From contig CALJAQ010000128.1 in assembly GCA_938029515.1 (NCBI GenBank), forward strand, positions 1 to 9,849: a stretch of 9,849 nt of DNA. Reading direction: 5' to 3'. The stretch is from an uncultured Nitrososphaerales archaeon (GTDB taxonomy: Archaea; Thermoproteota; Nitrososphaeria; Nitrososphaerales; JAAOZN01). The notes under the pieces were generated by a model, which had not been told where the DNA came from, did not search any database, and saw nothing but the letters and a program-made list of their open reading frames with translations. Both the position numbers and the translations under genes were made by a program. Below are positions 1 to 6,577 of the stretch, piece after piece. Position 1 is the stretch's first letter, and the number at the start of each line of letters is the position of its first letter.

Positions 1-354
1 CAAATAACCTTCTGTGTGATGAGTAGAATAGACACAAACGAACCCAATAGGCTTATAGCTGCAGCGATAGGTTTAGCTATACCTCAAGATAAGAGGCTCT
101 ACGGCTACCTATCAGAGCATACTGCTTACGGTCAGACTCAAGAAAAGGCGGGGGAATATGCTGAAGATCTAGCTGCATCCATGCTAGCTTCGACTATGGG
201 TGCAGACTTTGATATAGAGCGCAGCTATGATGCTCGAAGAGAGATCTGGCGTATATCCGGTAAGGTTGTTAAGACTAGACACATTGTGCAGTCTGCTGAA
301 GGGGACAAGAACGGGCTGTGGACTACAGCTATAGCAGCTGCTATAATGCTGTAA
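1..354 (+). CDS. pdaD: Pyruvoyl-dependent arginine decarboxylase, C-terminal part (cut by window edge)
   Basis: The reading frame is open from base 1 to the TAA at 352-354 (117 residues), so the true start lies upstream. Internal GTG (16) and ATG (19) codons are not convincing starts because the residues before them continue the family's core strand. The family makes agmatine from L-arginine, the first step of one archaeal route to polyamines, using a pyruvoyl group formed by self-cleavage at a serine; that serine would lie off the left edge. Recognisable family stretches are TNEPNRL, AIGLAIPQDKRLYGYLSEH, the AGEYAEDLAASML helix and the C-terminal GDKNGLWTTAIAAAIM. These match the PdaD type that ends in such an Ala-rich helix, and not the AdoMetDC-derived arginine decarboxylase of Sulfolobales. 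The family is recognised from memory of its motifs, without an alignment. A T-rich stretch follows the stop, and topoisomerase IB begins 114 bases further on. Confidence 0.88.
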   Translation, partial: QITFCVMSRIDTNEPNRLIAAAIGLAIPQDKRLYGYLSEHTAYGQTQEKAGEYAEDLAASMLASTMGADFDIERSYDARREIWRISGKVVKTRHIVQSAEGDKNGLWTTAIAAAIML

Positions 355-393
355 CACGCCTCTCTTTTAGCTGATATTGGCTGCTTATAACGA

Positions 394-464
394 GCTTAAC
401 CTTAAGCGTTTTCTCGAAAAATTTTTAGAATGTTCGTATAGCAGCAGAGTAGCAAGGGGTAGGA
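394..464 (+). promoter_or_regulatory. Probable promoter and ribosome binding site of topoisomerase IB
   Basis: An AT-rich box (ATTTTTAGA, about 420-428) sits roughly 40 bases before the ATG at 468 and would place a transcript start near 450. A purine-rich GGGGTAGGATGA just before the ATG can serve as a Shine-Dalgarno site. Upstream of the box is a 14-base inverted repeat, GCTTAA-CC-TTAAGC (394-407), that could be an operator or chance. Positions of archaeal elements are inferred from usual spacing. Confidence 0.45.
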
Positions 465-467
465 TGA

Positions 468-2033
468 ATGGCGAAGAGAAATCGGTGGACGACGCTGGTG
501 CATAATGGTGTAGCCTTCCCTCCTGAGTATGAAGCTAAAGGGGTTAAGGTTGGTTTAAGAGGTGAATGGGTGGCGCTCAACCCGTTAGCAGAGGAGATGC
601 TGTATGCTTGGGCGAAGAAAAAGGATACACCATACGTAAAAGATGAAGTCTTTCAGAAGAATTTCCTCCAATCTTTAAGGGCAAACCTACCCTCAGCCTA
701 CAAAGATATCACATTCAGCGAAATAGACCTATCTGAATTCTACAAACTGATTGAGGATGAGAAGAAGGCTAAAGAATCGTTAAGCAAGGAGGAGAAGAAG
801 CGGCTGGCTCAAGAGCGTAAGAAGAAACGTGAGGAGCTTAAAGCAAAATACGGCTACGCCATAGTAGACGGCGTAACCGTAGAGGTCTCAAACTGGATGG
901 TTGAACCAGCTGGCATATTCATGGGGCGAGGTAATCACCCTCTACGCGGCAGATGGAAAGCAAGGGTTAAGCCTGAGGATGTGGTGTTAAATCTTGGGGA
1001 GGGTGCTCCTATACCTGAAGGGCGTTGGGCTGGTATAGTACACGACCACACAAGTATGTGGCTTGCAAAATGGGTTGACAAGATCAACCCCAGCAAGAAC
1101 AAGTATGTCTGGTTATCTGAGGCGTCTTTTCTGAGGCAGCAGCAAGACTACCTTAAGTATGACGCAGCAGCGAAGCTGGAGAAGAAGATCGGACGAATTA
1201 GAAGCGAAATAAAGAAGATGCTCTCTTCAAAGAAGAAAGATGTTCGGAAGATCGCTACCGTCTGCTATCTTATAGACGCTTTGGCTATGAGAGTCGGTGA
1301 TGAAAAAGACGAAGGTGAAGCGGATACCGTCGGAGCTACCACACTTAGAGTAGAGCACGTGAAGATAAATCAAGATAGCATAAATTTTGACTTCTTAGGG
1401 AAAGATAGCGTAAGGTGGCAGAAGACACTAGATAGACCTGAACCGCAGCTCATAGACAACTTTAAGGAGTTTACTGCAGATAAGAACCCTCAAGATCTAA
1501 TATTTGATGGCATCACGTCTGAAAAAGTTAATAACTTCCTTAAGAAGTTCGATAAAGGGCTTACCGCGAAGGTTTTCCGCACCTACATAGCGACAAAAAC
1601 CGTAAAAGACTTCCTTGGAAAGAGAGACGGCACATTAAAAGATGAAGACGAATACGTTAAACTCTACTACGCAAAGCTCGCCAACTTAGAAGCTGCTATA
1701 AAATGCAACCACAAGCGCACACCACCAAAGAATTGGGAGGAGAGCATGAGAAAGAAGGAGGAGAGGATTGCAAAACTTCTATCAGCACCAAAGCCTAAAA
1801 CCGAGAAAGGCATGAAGAGGCTTGAACAGAGGATCAGAAAAGCCAAGCTGCAGCTAGAGCTAGCGAAAGCCGTCAAAGAATACAATCTGAATACATCACT
1901 CAAGAACTACATAGATCCAAGGGTCTACTACAGCTGGGCAAAGCAGATCGGACTGGACTGGAGGCTCATATACCCTAAGTCTATGCAGCGAAAGTTCCTC
2001 TGGGTTGAAAGCAAAACCAAACCACCTAGGTGA
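468..2033 (+). CDS. DNA topoisomerase IB, eukaryote type
   Basis: This 521-residue protein relaxes positive and negative supercoils by cutting one DNA strand through a 3'-phosphotyrosine link, without ATP or metal. The cap region (about 5-210, with GIFMGRGNHPLRGRWK at 149-164) precedes the catalytic domain. All five catalytic residues of the human enzyme have counterparts in context: Arg275 (LAMRVGDEKDEGEADTVG), Lys312 (FDFLGKDS), Arg371 (LTAKVFRTY), His415 (KCNHKR) and nucleophile Tyr481 (LKNYIDPR). A Lys/Glu-rich stretch at about 421-472 fits the coiled-coil linker. It is shorter than the eukaryotic enzyme because the long N-terminal tail is absent, as expected for archaeal homologues. The ATG at 468 has a purine-rich ribosome binding site. 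Among archaea this enzyme marks Thaumarchaeota and relatives. The primase genes follow after 36 bases on the same strand, so it may share their transcript. Assignment is very secure. Confidence 0.97.
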   Translation: MAKRNRWTTLVHNGVAFPPEYEAKGVKVGLRGEWVALNPLAEEMLYAWAKKKDTPYVKDEVFQKNFLQSLRANLPSAYKDITFSEIDLSEFYKLIEDEKKAKESLSKEEKKRLAQERKKKREELKAKYGYAIVDGVTVEVSNWMVEPAGIFMGRGNHPLRGRWKARVKPEDVVLNLGEGAPIPEGRWAGIVHDHTSMWLAKWVDKINPSKNKYVWLSEASFLRQQQDYLKYDAAAKLEKKIGRIRSEIKKMLSSKKKDVRKIATVCYLIDALAMRVGDEKDEGEADTVGATTLRVEHVKINQDSINFDFLGKDSVRWQKTLDRPEPQLIDNFKEFTADKNPQDLIFDGITSEKVNNFLKKFDKGLTAKVFRTYIATKTVKDFLGKRDGTLKDEDEYVKLYYAKLANLEAAIKCNHKRTPPKNWEESMRKKEERIAKLLSAPKPKTEKGMKRLEQRIRKAKLQLELAKAVKEYNLNTSLKNYIDPRVYYSWAKQIGLDWRLIYPKSMQRKFLWVESKTKPPR

Positions 2034-2036
2034 AGA

Positions 2037-2046
2037 GAAATATAGA
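2037..2046 (+). promoter_or_regulatory. Possible TATA box for a leaderless priL transcript
   Basis: AAATATAGAA lies about 26 bases before the TTG start at 2070. That is the usual distance from archaeal TATA box to transcript start, so priL could have its own leaderless transcript in addition to read-through from the topoisomerase gene. No clear Shine-Dalgarno site precedes the TTG. Inferred from spacing only. Confidence 0.35.
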
Positions 2047-2069
2047 AGCTCGAACCTAAGTGTTAAGGT

Positions 2070-3101
2070 TTGCTGCTTGGAACTGAAGATCGAGCCAAAT
2101 ACCCGTTTTTAAAAGAGGCTAGGGAACACCTAAGCAAGTTAGGTGTGAGCTTAGAAGAGTTAGGTGGATCAGACTATCTTCAAGCCATCTTTAGGGCGAA
2201 AGAGCGGCTTATCCAAGCCTATAAGACAGGTGTTGTGAGTGAAGAGTTTACTGATAGTGATAAGGAGCTACTCTCATTCCACATAGCTCTGCTTCTTGTG
2301 AAGCTCGTCGGTGTCGAGCAGCTTGCCGCGAAGTTCTCTCTTGCAGAGGCGCGTAGAGTTGAGAATTTTTTAGAGCGTGAAGGTAAGAAGTCTCTGGCAT
2401 CCTACATCTTTAGGGTCGTCTCAGGTATAGATCTTGAGGAGGTGCAGGAGGTCGTTGGCGGGGTAAAGTATGAGTATAAGATTCCAGTTGTCGAGTATCT
2501 TAAAAGAGCCGTTCATCTGCATAGCCAGGAGTGGAAGTTGGTAAATCGAGTAGTGAGCGTAGGATCAGTCTACTTAACTACTCACGCCCTAACTAGGCTG
2601 ATAAGAGAAGAGATCAGATCGATGATATATAGTCGCATAAAATCACTACCGCAGCCGACGCCAACACCACCGCTGCAAGAAGCTGTGGAAGAGTTAAGAA
2701 GGGTTATCAAAGCTCTTACACCCATCGTTAAGACCGTTACAAAACCCACAGAATATCCTCCCTGTGTTCAACACGCGCTTGAGCTTCTACAGAAAGGGCA
2801 GAATATACCGCATTACGGGCGTTTTCTAATGACCACTTACCTGCTCAACATCGGGGAAAGTGTCGACGAAGTTGTAGCGCTTTTTACGAAGACACCAGAC
2901 TTCAATGAGCGTATAACACGCTACCAAGTCGAGCATATAGCTGGGCTCAGAGGCGGGGGGACAAAGTATAAGCCACCGAGCTGCAGAACCCTTCAGACAC
3001 ACACATTCTGTTTCAAGACCGAAGCCTGCGACGACATAAAGAACCCGATTCAATTCAGAAGAGCGGGGGCAAAATGGGGGTTAAAGAAACGGAGCGAGTA
3101 G
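2070..3101 (+). CDS. priL: DNA primase large subunit PriL with C-terminal iron-sulfur domain
   Basis: PriL is the non-catalytic partner of PriS; it binds template and nucleotide and helps start and measure RNA primers at the replication fork. The protein (343 residues) opens with the helical N-terminal domain (AKYPFLKEAREHL, 9-21), has a Pro-rich hinge (PQPTPTPP, 194-201) and ends in the conserved Fe-S domain. Four cysteines suited to a 4Fe-4S cluster are Cys232 (YPPCVQHAL), Cys305 (PPSCRTLQ), Cys314 (HTFCFK) and Cys320 (EACDD). The stretch HYGRFLMTTYLLNIG (248-262) is typical of PriL. The TTG at 2070 is the only plausible start, because an in-frame TAA at 2064-2066 is two codons upstream. 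The gene overlaps priS by 28 bases, which suggests coupled translation of the two subunits. The C-terminal tail after residue 330 is short and basic. Confidence 0.95.
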   Translation: MLLGTEDRAKYPFLKEAREHLSKLGVSLEELGGSDYLQAIFRAKERLIQAYKTGVVSEEFTDSDKELLSFHIALLLVKLVGVEQLAAKFSLAEARRVENFLEREGKKSLASYIFRVVSGIDLEEVQEVVGGVKYEYKIPVVEYLKRAVHLHSQEWKLVNRVVSVGSVYLTTHALTRLIREEIRSMIYSRIKSLPQPTPTPPLQEAVEELRRVIKALTPIVKTVTKPTEYPPCVQHALELLQKGQNIPHYGRFLMTTYLLNIGESVDEVVALFTKTPDFNERITRYQVEHIAGLRGGGTKYKPPSCRTLQTHTFCFKTEACDDIKNPIQFRRAGAKWGLKKRSE

Positions 3102-4225
3102 ACGCCTTCCTTAAGCATCTATTTAAACACTACTACTACAGTAGAATAGAGGAGGTAGAGGCTCCGAGCAGAATTTCAGAAAGAGAGTTCGGCTACCTAC
3201 CCTTCGGAGGGAGCATGGTTAGGCACCTATCATACAAAAACGAAGGGGAGTTAAAGGCTCACCTAGTGAAAGAGGCGCCTAGATCCTTCTACTACTCTAT
3301 CGCATACTACCATGAGCCGACGCTACCTATGCAAGAAAAAGGTTGGAAAGGAGCGGACATAGCCTTCGATATCGACTGCGACGACCTAAACCTAAAATGC
3401 AAAAAAGAGCACGACATATGGAGGTGCAGCAAATGTGGCGAACAAGGGCGTGGAATCAAACCTAAAATATGTGTCTGCGGCAGCACATCCTTCACCCAGC
3501 TAAACTGGGTCTGCAAAAACTGCTTAGACGCCGCCAAACATGAAGCAAACAAACTCATAGGGATCCTAATAAGCGACCTAGGTTTTACAAAGAAGCAGAT
3601 CAAAGTCTACTTTTCAGGAAGCAAAGGATATCACATAACATTAGAAGACACAGTCTACGAGAACCTAGACCAGATGGGTAGAATGGAGATAGCTGACTAC
3701 GTGTGTGGAAGAGGGCTTATGCCAGAGTTCATCGGAGTCTCAAAAGGAGCAGCAGCAGAGGAACTCAGAAGCAGACTACCAAGCATAGGAGAAGCTGGTT
3801 GGAGAGGCAGAGTCGCAGAATACTTTGCAAACAACGGTAAAGTCGATCCAAAGGAGAAGATCATCGAACTATACACAAAAACTAGATACAGCGGCTTCAA
3901 GAAGGTATTAGAGGAATGTGTGAAGAAAGTAGGCACAACTATAGATACAAACGTCACAACAGACGTGCATAGAATACTCAGACTTCCAGGTACACTACAC
4001 GGAGAGACAGGGTTAATAAAGAAGAGGGTCAATTCTTTAGACACATTCAACCCCTTCGTTGACGCAGTAGCCTTCGGCGAAGAACCTGTTGAAGTAGAAA
4101 TCATGTACGCACCGAGTTTCACCTTACTTGGCCACAACTACAAATTTGAACACGCCCAGAAAGTTAAACTACCATTAGCTGCAGCAGTGTACCTACTGGC
4201 TCAAGGCTTAGCGAAGCTGGTGTAG
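3074..4225 (+). CDS. priS: DNA primase small (catalytic) subunit PriS
   Basis: PriS makes the RNA primer (archaeal forms can also use dNTPs) from which replicative polymerases extend. The protein has 383 residues and starts at ATG 3074 inside the end of priL. The metal-binding acidic motif is FDIDCDD (Asp99, Asp101), the nucleotide-binding motif is YFSGSKGYHI (179-188), and a later conserved block TIDTNVTTDVHRILRLPG (from 289) supplies the probable third metal ligand, Asp291, and the basic RLPGTLHG segment (303-310). The primase zinc site is visible as Cys109, His113, Cys147 and Cys150. Nested inside it is an extra zinc-ribbon-like segment with Cys118xxCys121 and Cys133xCys135. The stop codon is followed at once by the GINS gene. 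The family assignment is secure; which cysteines pair around which zinc is inference. Confidence 0.96.
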   Translation: MGVKETERVDAFLKHLFKHYYYSRIEEVEAPSRISEREFGYLPFGGSMVRHLSYKNEGELKAHLVKEAPRSFYYSIAYYHEPTLPMQEKGWKGADIAFDIDCDDLNLKCKKEHDIWRCSKCGEQGRGIKPKICVCGSTSFTQLNWVCKNCLDAAKHEANKLIGILISDLGFTKKQIKVYFSGSKGYHITLEDTVYENLDQMGRMEIADYVCGRGLMPEFIGVSKGAAAEELRSRLPSIGEAGWRGRVAEYFANNGKVDPKEKIIELYTKTRYSGFKKVLEECVKKVGTTIDTNVTTDVHRILRLPGTLHGETGLIKKRVNSLDTFNPFVDAVAFGEEPVEVEIMYAPSFTLLGHNYKFEHAQKVKLPLAAAVYLLAQGLAKLV

Positions 4226-4783
4226 GTGTTGACCGAAGTGAACCTAAACCTACTTGCTCGGCTGATGGAGGAGGAGATGGCAGATAAAGATCTTAGGAAA
4301 ATACCACAAGACCTCTACAGGTCAGTCGCTCTATTCTTAAAGAACGCACGCAACACCACCCATCTTACTGAGAATCTACTCACACATCTGAAGAATAGGG
4401 AGAAAGAACTTATGTTAAAGATGACATTAAACCTGTTACAACTTAGGTTAAGTAAGGCTAAGATCAACAGAGGCCTTCAAGAAGCTAATCTGCTAGCAGA
4501 AGAAAGATACATACTTGAAGCAGAAGCGGCAGTCGAGCAGCGGATTAAAAAGATCGAAAACGCCTTAAAGAGCGGCCAAGTCTCTCTGCTTTCAAGCATA
4601 CAGGAGAGGCACATCAAGAAGCTAGTTACACTACGCTTTCTGAAAGCCTTTGACGCTATAATAGGCGTCGACTTGCAGAAGTACGGTCCTTTTCAACCTG
4701 AGGATGTAGCTACCATACCACTTGAGAACGCCAAACTCCTTATAGGGCAAGGGGTTGCGGTCGAAATTTGGTTAGATGAATAA
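4226..4783 (+). CDS. GINS complex subunit, Gins51-like
   Basis: GINS joins MCM helicase and the Cdc45/GAN homologue at the archaeal fork. This 185-residue protein has a long helical N-terminal A domain (about 1-115) followed by a small C-terminal B domain (about 139-183), whose GVDLQKYGPFQPEDVATIP and the following NAKLLIGQGVAVEI are typical of Gins51/Sld5-Psf1-type proteins. The A-then-B order marks Gins51 and not Gins23, where the B domain comes first. Gins51 is often encoded beside primase in archaea, and here its GTG start directly follows the priS TAG with no spacer, so coupled translation is likely. GTG 4226 is chosen because it is contiguous with priS and yields the full A domain. Sequence conservation in this family is low, so the assignment leans on the B domain and on gene context. 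Confidence 0.86.
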   Translation: MLTEVNLNLLARLMEEEMADKDLRKIPQDLYRSVALFLKNARNTTHLTENLLTHLKNREKELMLKMTLNLLQLRLSKAKINRGLQEANLLAEERYILEAEAAVEQRIKKIENALKSGQVSLLSSIQERHIKKLVTLRFLKAFDAIIGVDLQKYGPFQPEDVATIPLENAKLLIGQGVAVEIWLDE

Positions 4784-4795
4784 GCATGGAAACAT

Positions 4796-4810
4796 CTGCC
4801 TTTTTATAGT
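4796..4810 (+). promoter_or_regulatory. T-rich stretch: end of the replication block and/or TATA box of the next small gene
   Basis: CTGCCTTTTTATAGT lies just after the GINS stop. The T-run could end transcription of the replication genes, as archaeal RNA polymerase often stops at oligo-T. TTTTTATAG also resembles a TATA box, and would start a transcript near 4830, a few bases before the small gene. Both roles are inferred from position. Confidence 0.35.
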
Positions 4811-4842
4811 AGCGTAAAGATAATGTAGCGGTTGAACAAGCA

Positions 4843-5007
4843 TTGTCACAACAAGAGTTTGAGTTTAAAGTGAAGTTTAAGCCGAGGTTCACTTGGGTTG
4901 ATAAGGTCTATCTTGGCAACCTACTAGTCGAAGCTTTGGGTCTCCTATCTAGGCAGAGCGGTGCATTCGAATTTGAAGTAGAAGCCATAGAGGCGTCTAA
5001 AAAGTAG
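4843..5007 (+). CDS. Small protein of unknown function (54 residues)
   Basis: I do not recognise this protein. The frame is open from an upstream stop at 4810-4812 to TAG 5005-5007, and its only good early start is the TTG at 4843 (a GTG at 4870 is the alternative). The translation begins MSQQEFEFKVKFKPRF and ends GAFEFEVEAIEASKK: two alternating hydrophobic/charged stretches that look like beta strands, on either side of an amphipathic helix (YLGNLLVEALGLLSRQ). That balanced strand-helix-strand pattern, with no stop and protein-like composition, favours a real gene over a chance frame. A TATA-like box lies about 35-40 bases upstream, but no Shine-Dalgarno site is evident. It follows the replication block and faces an unknown minus-strand gene 16 bases away. 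No function is proposed. Confidence 0.6.
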   Translation: MSQQEFEFKVKFKPRFTWVDKVYLGNLLVEALGLLSRQSGAFEFEVEAIEASKK

Positions 5008-5023
5008 TTGCTAGTCGTATGCG

Positions 5024-5290
5024 CTATTCTCCAGCTTCAGCTGTCTGAGGCGCTGTGTTTCCAGGTTCAGGCACACCATCCGGAACTTCTATCTTCGGCT
5101 TAACTTCCTCAAGCCTAATCGTAAGCATATACATCCTATTATTATGATGTATGATTCTCTTGCTTACTCGAGGGCCTCTGAAGGCTAGCTTCGCTATGAG
5201 ATACTCTCTTATCCTCTTTAGCTGCGCGTAAGTCACTAACTCCTGACCTACAATATTTTCGAAGTCAGGATCGCTTTCTATCTCAGACAA
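5024..5290 (-). CDS. Small protein of unknown function (88 residues)
   Basis: I do not recognise this protein. It starts at TTG 5290-5288; an in-frame stop two codons upstream excludes an earlier start. Residues 1-60 look like a compact alpha/beta domain with a helix (AQLKRIREYLIAKLAF) and a strand (MYMLTIRLEEV). The tail from about 64 is rich in Pro, Glu, Ala and Thr, looks disordered and is acidic. The basic helix followed by RGPRVSKRIIHHNNR could contact nucleic acid, but nothing specific supports this. There is no signal peptide or membrane segment. It is 40 bases downstream of the UPF0173 hydrolase gene on the same strand, so both may be co-transcribed. Its end converges on the small plus-strand gene with 16 bases between stops. 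The frame length, the composition and the lack of competing frames make a real gene likely. Confidence 0.72.
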   Translation of the reverse strand: MSEIESDPDFENIVGQELVTYAQLKRIREYLIAKLAFRGPRVSKRIIHHNNRMYMLTIRLEEVKPKIEVPDGVPEPGNTAPQTAEAGE

Positions 5291-5330
5291 GATCTAGAGT
5301 TCTATCCGCTAACCAATCTATTAACCATTT

Positions 5331-5981
5331 CTATTCCTTCTTTAAGATTTCTACTCTACCTGAAACCCCTTCCTTGAAGCGTTGGGCAGCAGATTCGCTT
5401 CCAACTATTGCACCATAATGCATAGGTATAGCGACCTTAGGCTTTATGGTGTTAGCCAACTCTACAGCTTCGGCTGCGGTCATAACGTATGTGCCGCTCA
5501 CGGGGAGAAGTGCTACGTCAACCTTCAACTCCTTCACTTCCGGTATAGCATCTGTGTCTCCAGCATGGTATATGCTGACACCCTTCACCCTCACAACATA
5601 CCCAACCCTTTCATCCTCCTTCGGGTGGAAGACTTGACCAGGTGACCTAAACTTGTTTATGTTATATGCTGGGACCGCTTGAATCGAAACCCCTTTAACA
5701 TCTTTAACTTCACCAGGCTTGATAACCACGAGTTGCTTACATTTAATACCCTTTAGCCCAGATTCAGCTATCTTAGGCGCTACGATCACCGTCTCTGGTG
5801 TAGAAATCTTCTTTATGTCTTGTGGGCTGAGGTGGTCAAAGTGCTCATGGGTAACCAATATGATATCAGCCTTTTCACCGTCGGAGATCTGGAAGGGGTC
5901 TATGTATATCGTGAGATCATCCTTAATCTTAAAGCCGTCGTGCCCGAGCCAAGATATCTTAACACCACTATACTCAAACAT
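5331..5981 (-). CDS. UPF0173 metal-dependent hydrolase (metallo-beta-lactamase fold, UlaG-like)
   Basis: This soluble 216-residue hydrolase probably binds two metal ions. The signature HxHxDH is seen as THEHFDHL (His45, His47, Asp49, His50). Further ligands are likely His139/Asp142 in YHAGDTD and His188 in PMHYGAIVG. The opening WLGHDGFKI and the order of motifs match the UPF0173 family, related to L-ascorbate-6-phosphate lactonase UlaG. The length is close to the family norm of about 220-230. The true substrate of archaeal members is not known, so no pathway is given. ATG 5981 is the start; no good earlier codon was seen. The next gene upstream on this strand, the phosphodiesterase, ends 53 bases away. 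A CTC-AAAAA-GAG element in that gap (5988-5998) gives a T-run on this strand, so the two genes may be separate transcripts. Confidence 0.92.
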   Translation of the reverse strand: MFEYSGVKISWLGHDGFKIKDDLTIYIDPFQISDGEKADIILVTHEHFDHLSPQDIKKISTPETVIVAPKIAESGLKGIKCKQLVVIKPGEVKDVKGVSIQAVPAYNINKFRSPGQVFHPKEDERVGYVVRVKGVSIYHAGDTDAIPEVKELKVDVALLPVSGTYVMTAAEAVELANTIKPKVAIPMHYGAIVGSESAAQRFKEGVSGRVEILKKE

Positions 5982-5987
5982 AGCAGC

Positions 5988-5998
5988 TCAAAAAGAGT
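5988..5998 (-). terminator. Possible oligo-T terminator after the phosphodiesterase gene
   Basis: On the minus strand this reads CTCTTTTTGAG, a T5 run within a 3-base inverted repeat, about 36 bases after the stop of the phosphodiesterase gene and before the UPF0173 start. Archaeal transcription often ends at such T-runs. The evidence is the T-run alone. Confidence 0.3.
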
Positions 5999-6034
5999 TA
6001 ATTAATAACCTACTATTAAAGATTAATGTATATT

Positions 6035-6517
6035 CTATAGCGTTATGATCTCAACTTTAACATCCTCACCTAAGGTAATTTCAGCGCAAGTCTTTCTAAA
6101 AGCGGGGAAAGCGCCTGTTAAACTGCCAGGGTTTACATAGATTACCTCTTTAACCACATCTTTTCTGGCTTTGTGGCTATGCCCATATACCACAACATCA
6201 ACATCTCTAAAGATTCGACCCACTCTCTCTACGAGCCCAGAAGGGCTTCCCCCTTCACTCGGGTGTGTAAGCCCTATCCTAAACCCCTTCTCTTCTATAA
6301 CCTCGACTGATTTAAGCGCGGCTTTAACGCTCGGCGGATCCATGTTCCCATAAACCCCCTTAAACTTAGTTAATTCCTTAAGGTCTAGAACAAGTTGTAG
6401 ACCAGTGTAGTCTCCAGCGTGCAAGATCAAGTCTGCTTTCGATAAAATATCTACCGCCTTCTGGGGTAGATCGTTGAAGCTCTCAATATGAGTGTCTGAT
6501 ATAGCGATAACCTTCAA
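6035..6517 (-). CDS. Calcineurin-like phosphodiesterase, YfcE/MJ0936 family
   Basis: A 160-residue metallophosphoesterase with all expected dinuclear-metal motifs: ISDTH (Asp8, His10), LHAGDY (Asp36), YGNMD (Asn58), LTHPSEGG (His85) and YGHSHK (His113, His115), followed by the family's NPGSLTG (129-135). The MJ0936/YfcE family cleaves phosphodiesters in vitro; the natural substrate is uncertain. The segment after His85 is PSEGG and not the usual short GH-type turn, so the edge of the active site may differ. The start is TTG 6517-6515: an in-frame stop lies four codons upstream, and a GGGTGGTG ribosome binding site precedes it on this strand. It is transcribed away from the flavodoxin-like gene, with 60 bases between the two starts. 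Soluble and probably cytoplasmic. Confidence 0.94.
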   Translation of the reverse strand: MKVIAISDTHIESFNDLPQKAVDILSKADLILHAGDYTGLQLVLDLKELTKFKGVYGNMDPPSVKAALKSVEVIEEKGFRIGLTHPSEGGSPSGLVERVGRIFRDVDVVVYGHSHKARKDVVKEVIYVNPGSLTGAFPAFRKTCAEITLGEDVKVEIITL

Positions 6518-6542
6518 TGCGCACCACCCTTATACATCAGCA

Positions 6543-6553
6543 TTGTTTTTAAG
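6543..6553. promoter_or_regulatory. AT box between divergent phosphodiesterase and flavodoxin genes
   Basis: TTGTTTTTAAG lies in the centre of the 60-base gap. Read rightwards it is a TATA-like box about 30 bases before GTG 6578. Read leftwards it is CTTAAAAACAA, about 30 bases before the TTG at 6517. No other AT box is present in the gap, so both genes may use this spot. Inferred from spacing. Confidence 0.4.
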
Positions 6554-6577
6554 GAATCCTCTAATTCTATATGTGTT

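Noticed and set aside
1667..1903. Open frame on the minus strand inside the topoisomerase IB gene
   Set aside because: It lies opposite the Lys-rich linker region, whose codons give a Ser/Leu/Phe-rich shadow; there is no promoter, and the sense gene is certain.
2053..2070. Inverted repeat AACCT ... AGGTT before priL
   Set aside because: Only five outer pairs match and inner pairs are broken; the arms are AT-rich enough to arise by chance.
3697..4137. 146-codon open frame on the minus strand inside priS
   Set aside because: Ser/Thr/Pro-rich composition, no domain and no ribosome binding site; it is the antisense shadow of a conserved primase gene.
5997..6009. GTTAATTAATAAC as a possible second copy of the palindromic operator
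   Set aside because: Only four outer pairs match and the sequence differs from the 8789-8807 arms; it is probably just AT-rich intergenic DNA.
5382..6048. Several plus-strand open frames opposite the UPF0173 hydrolase
   Set aside because: The minus strand encodes all metal-binding motifs of the family; the plus frames overlap each other and show no recognisable motif.
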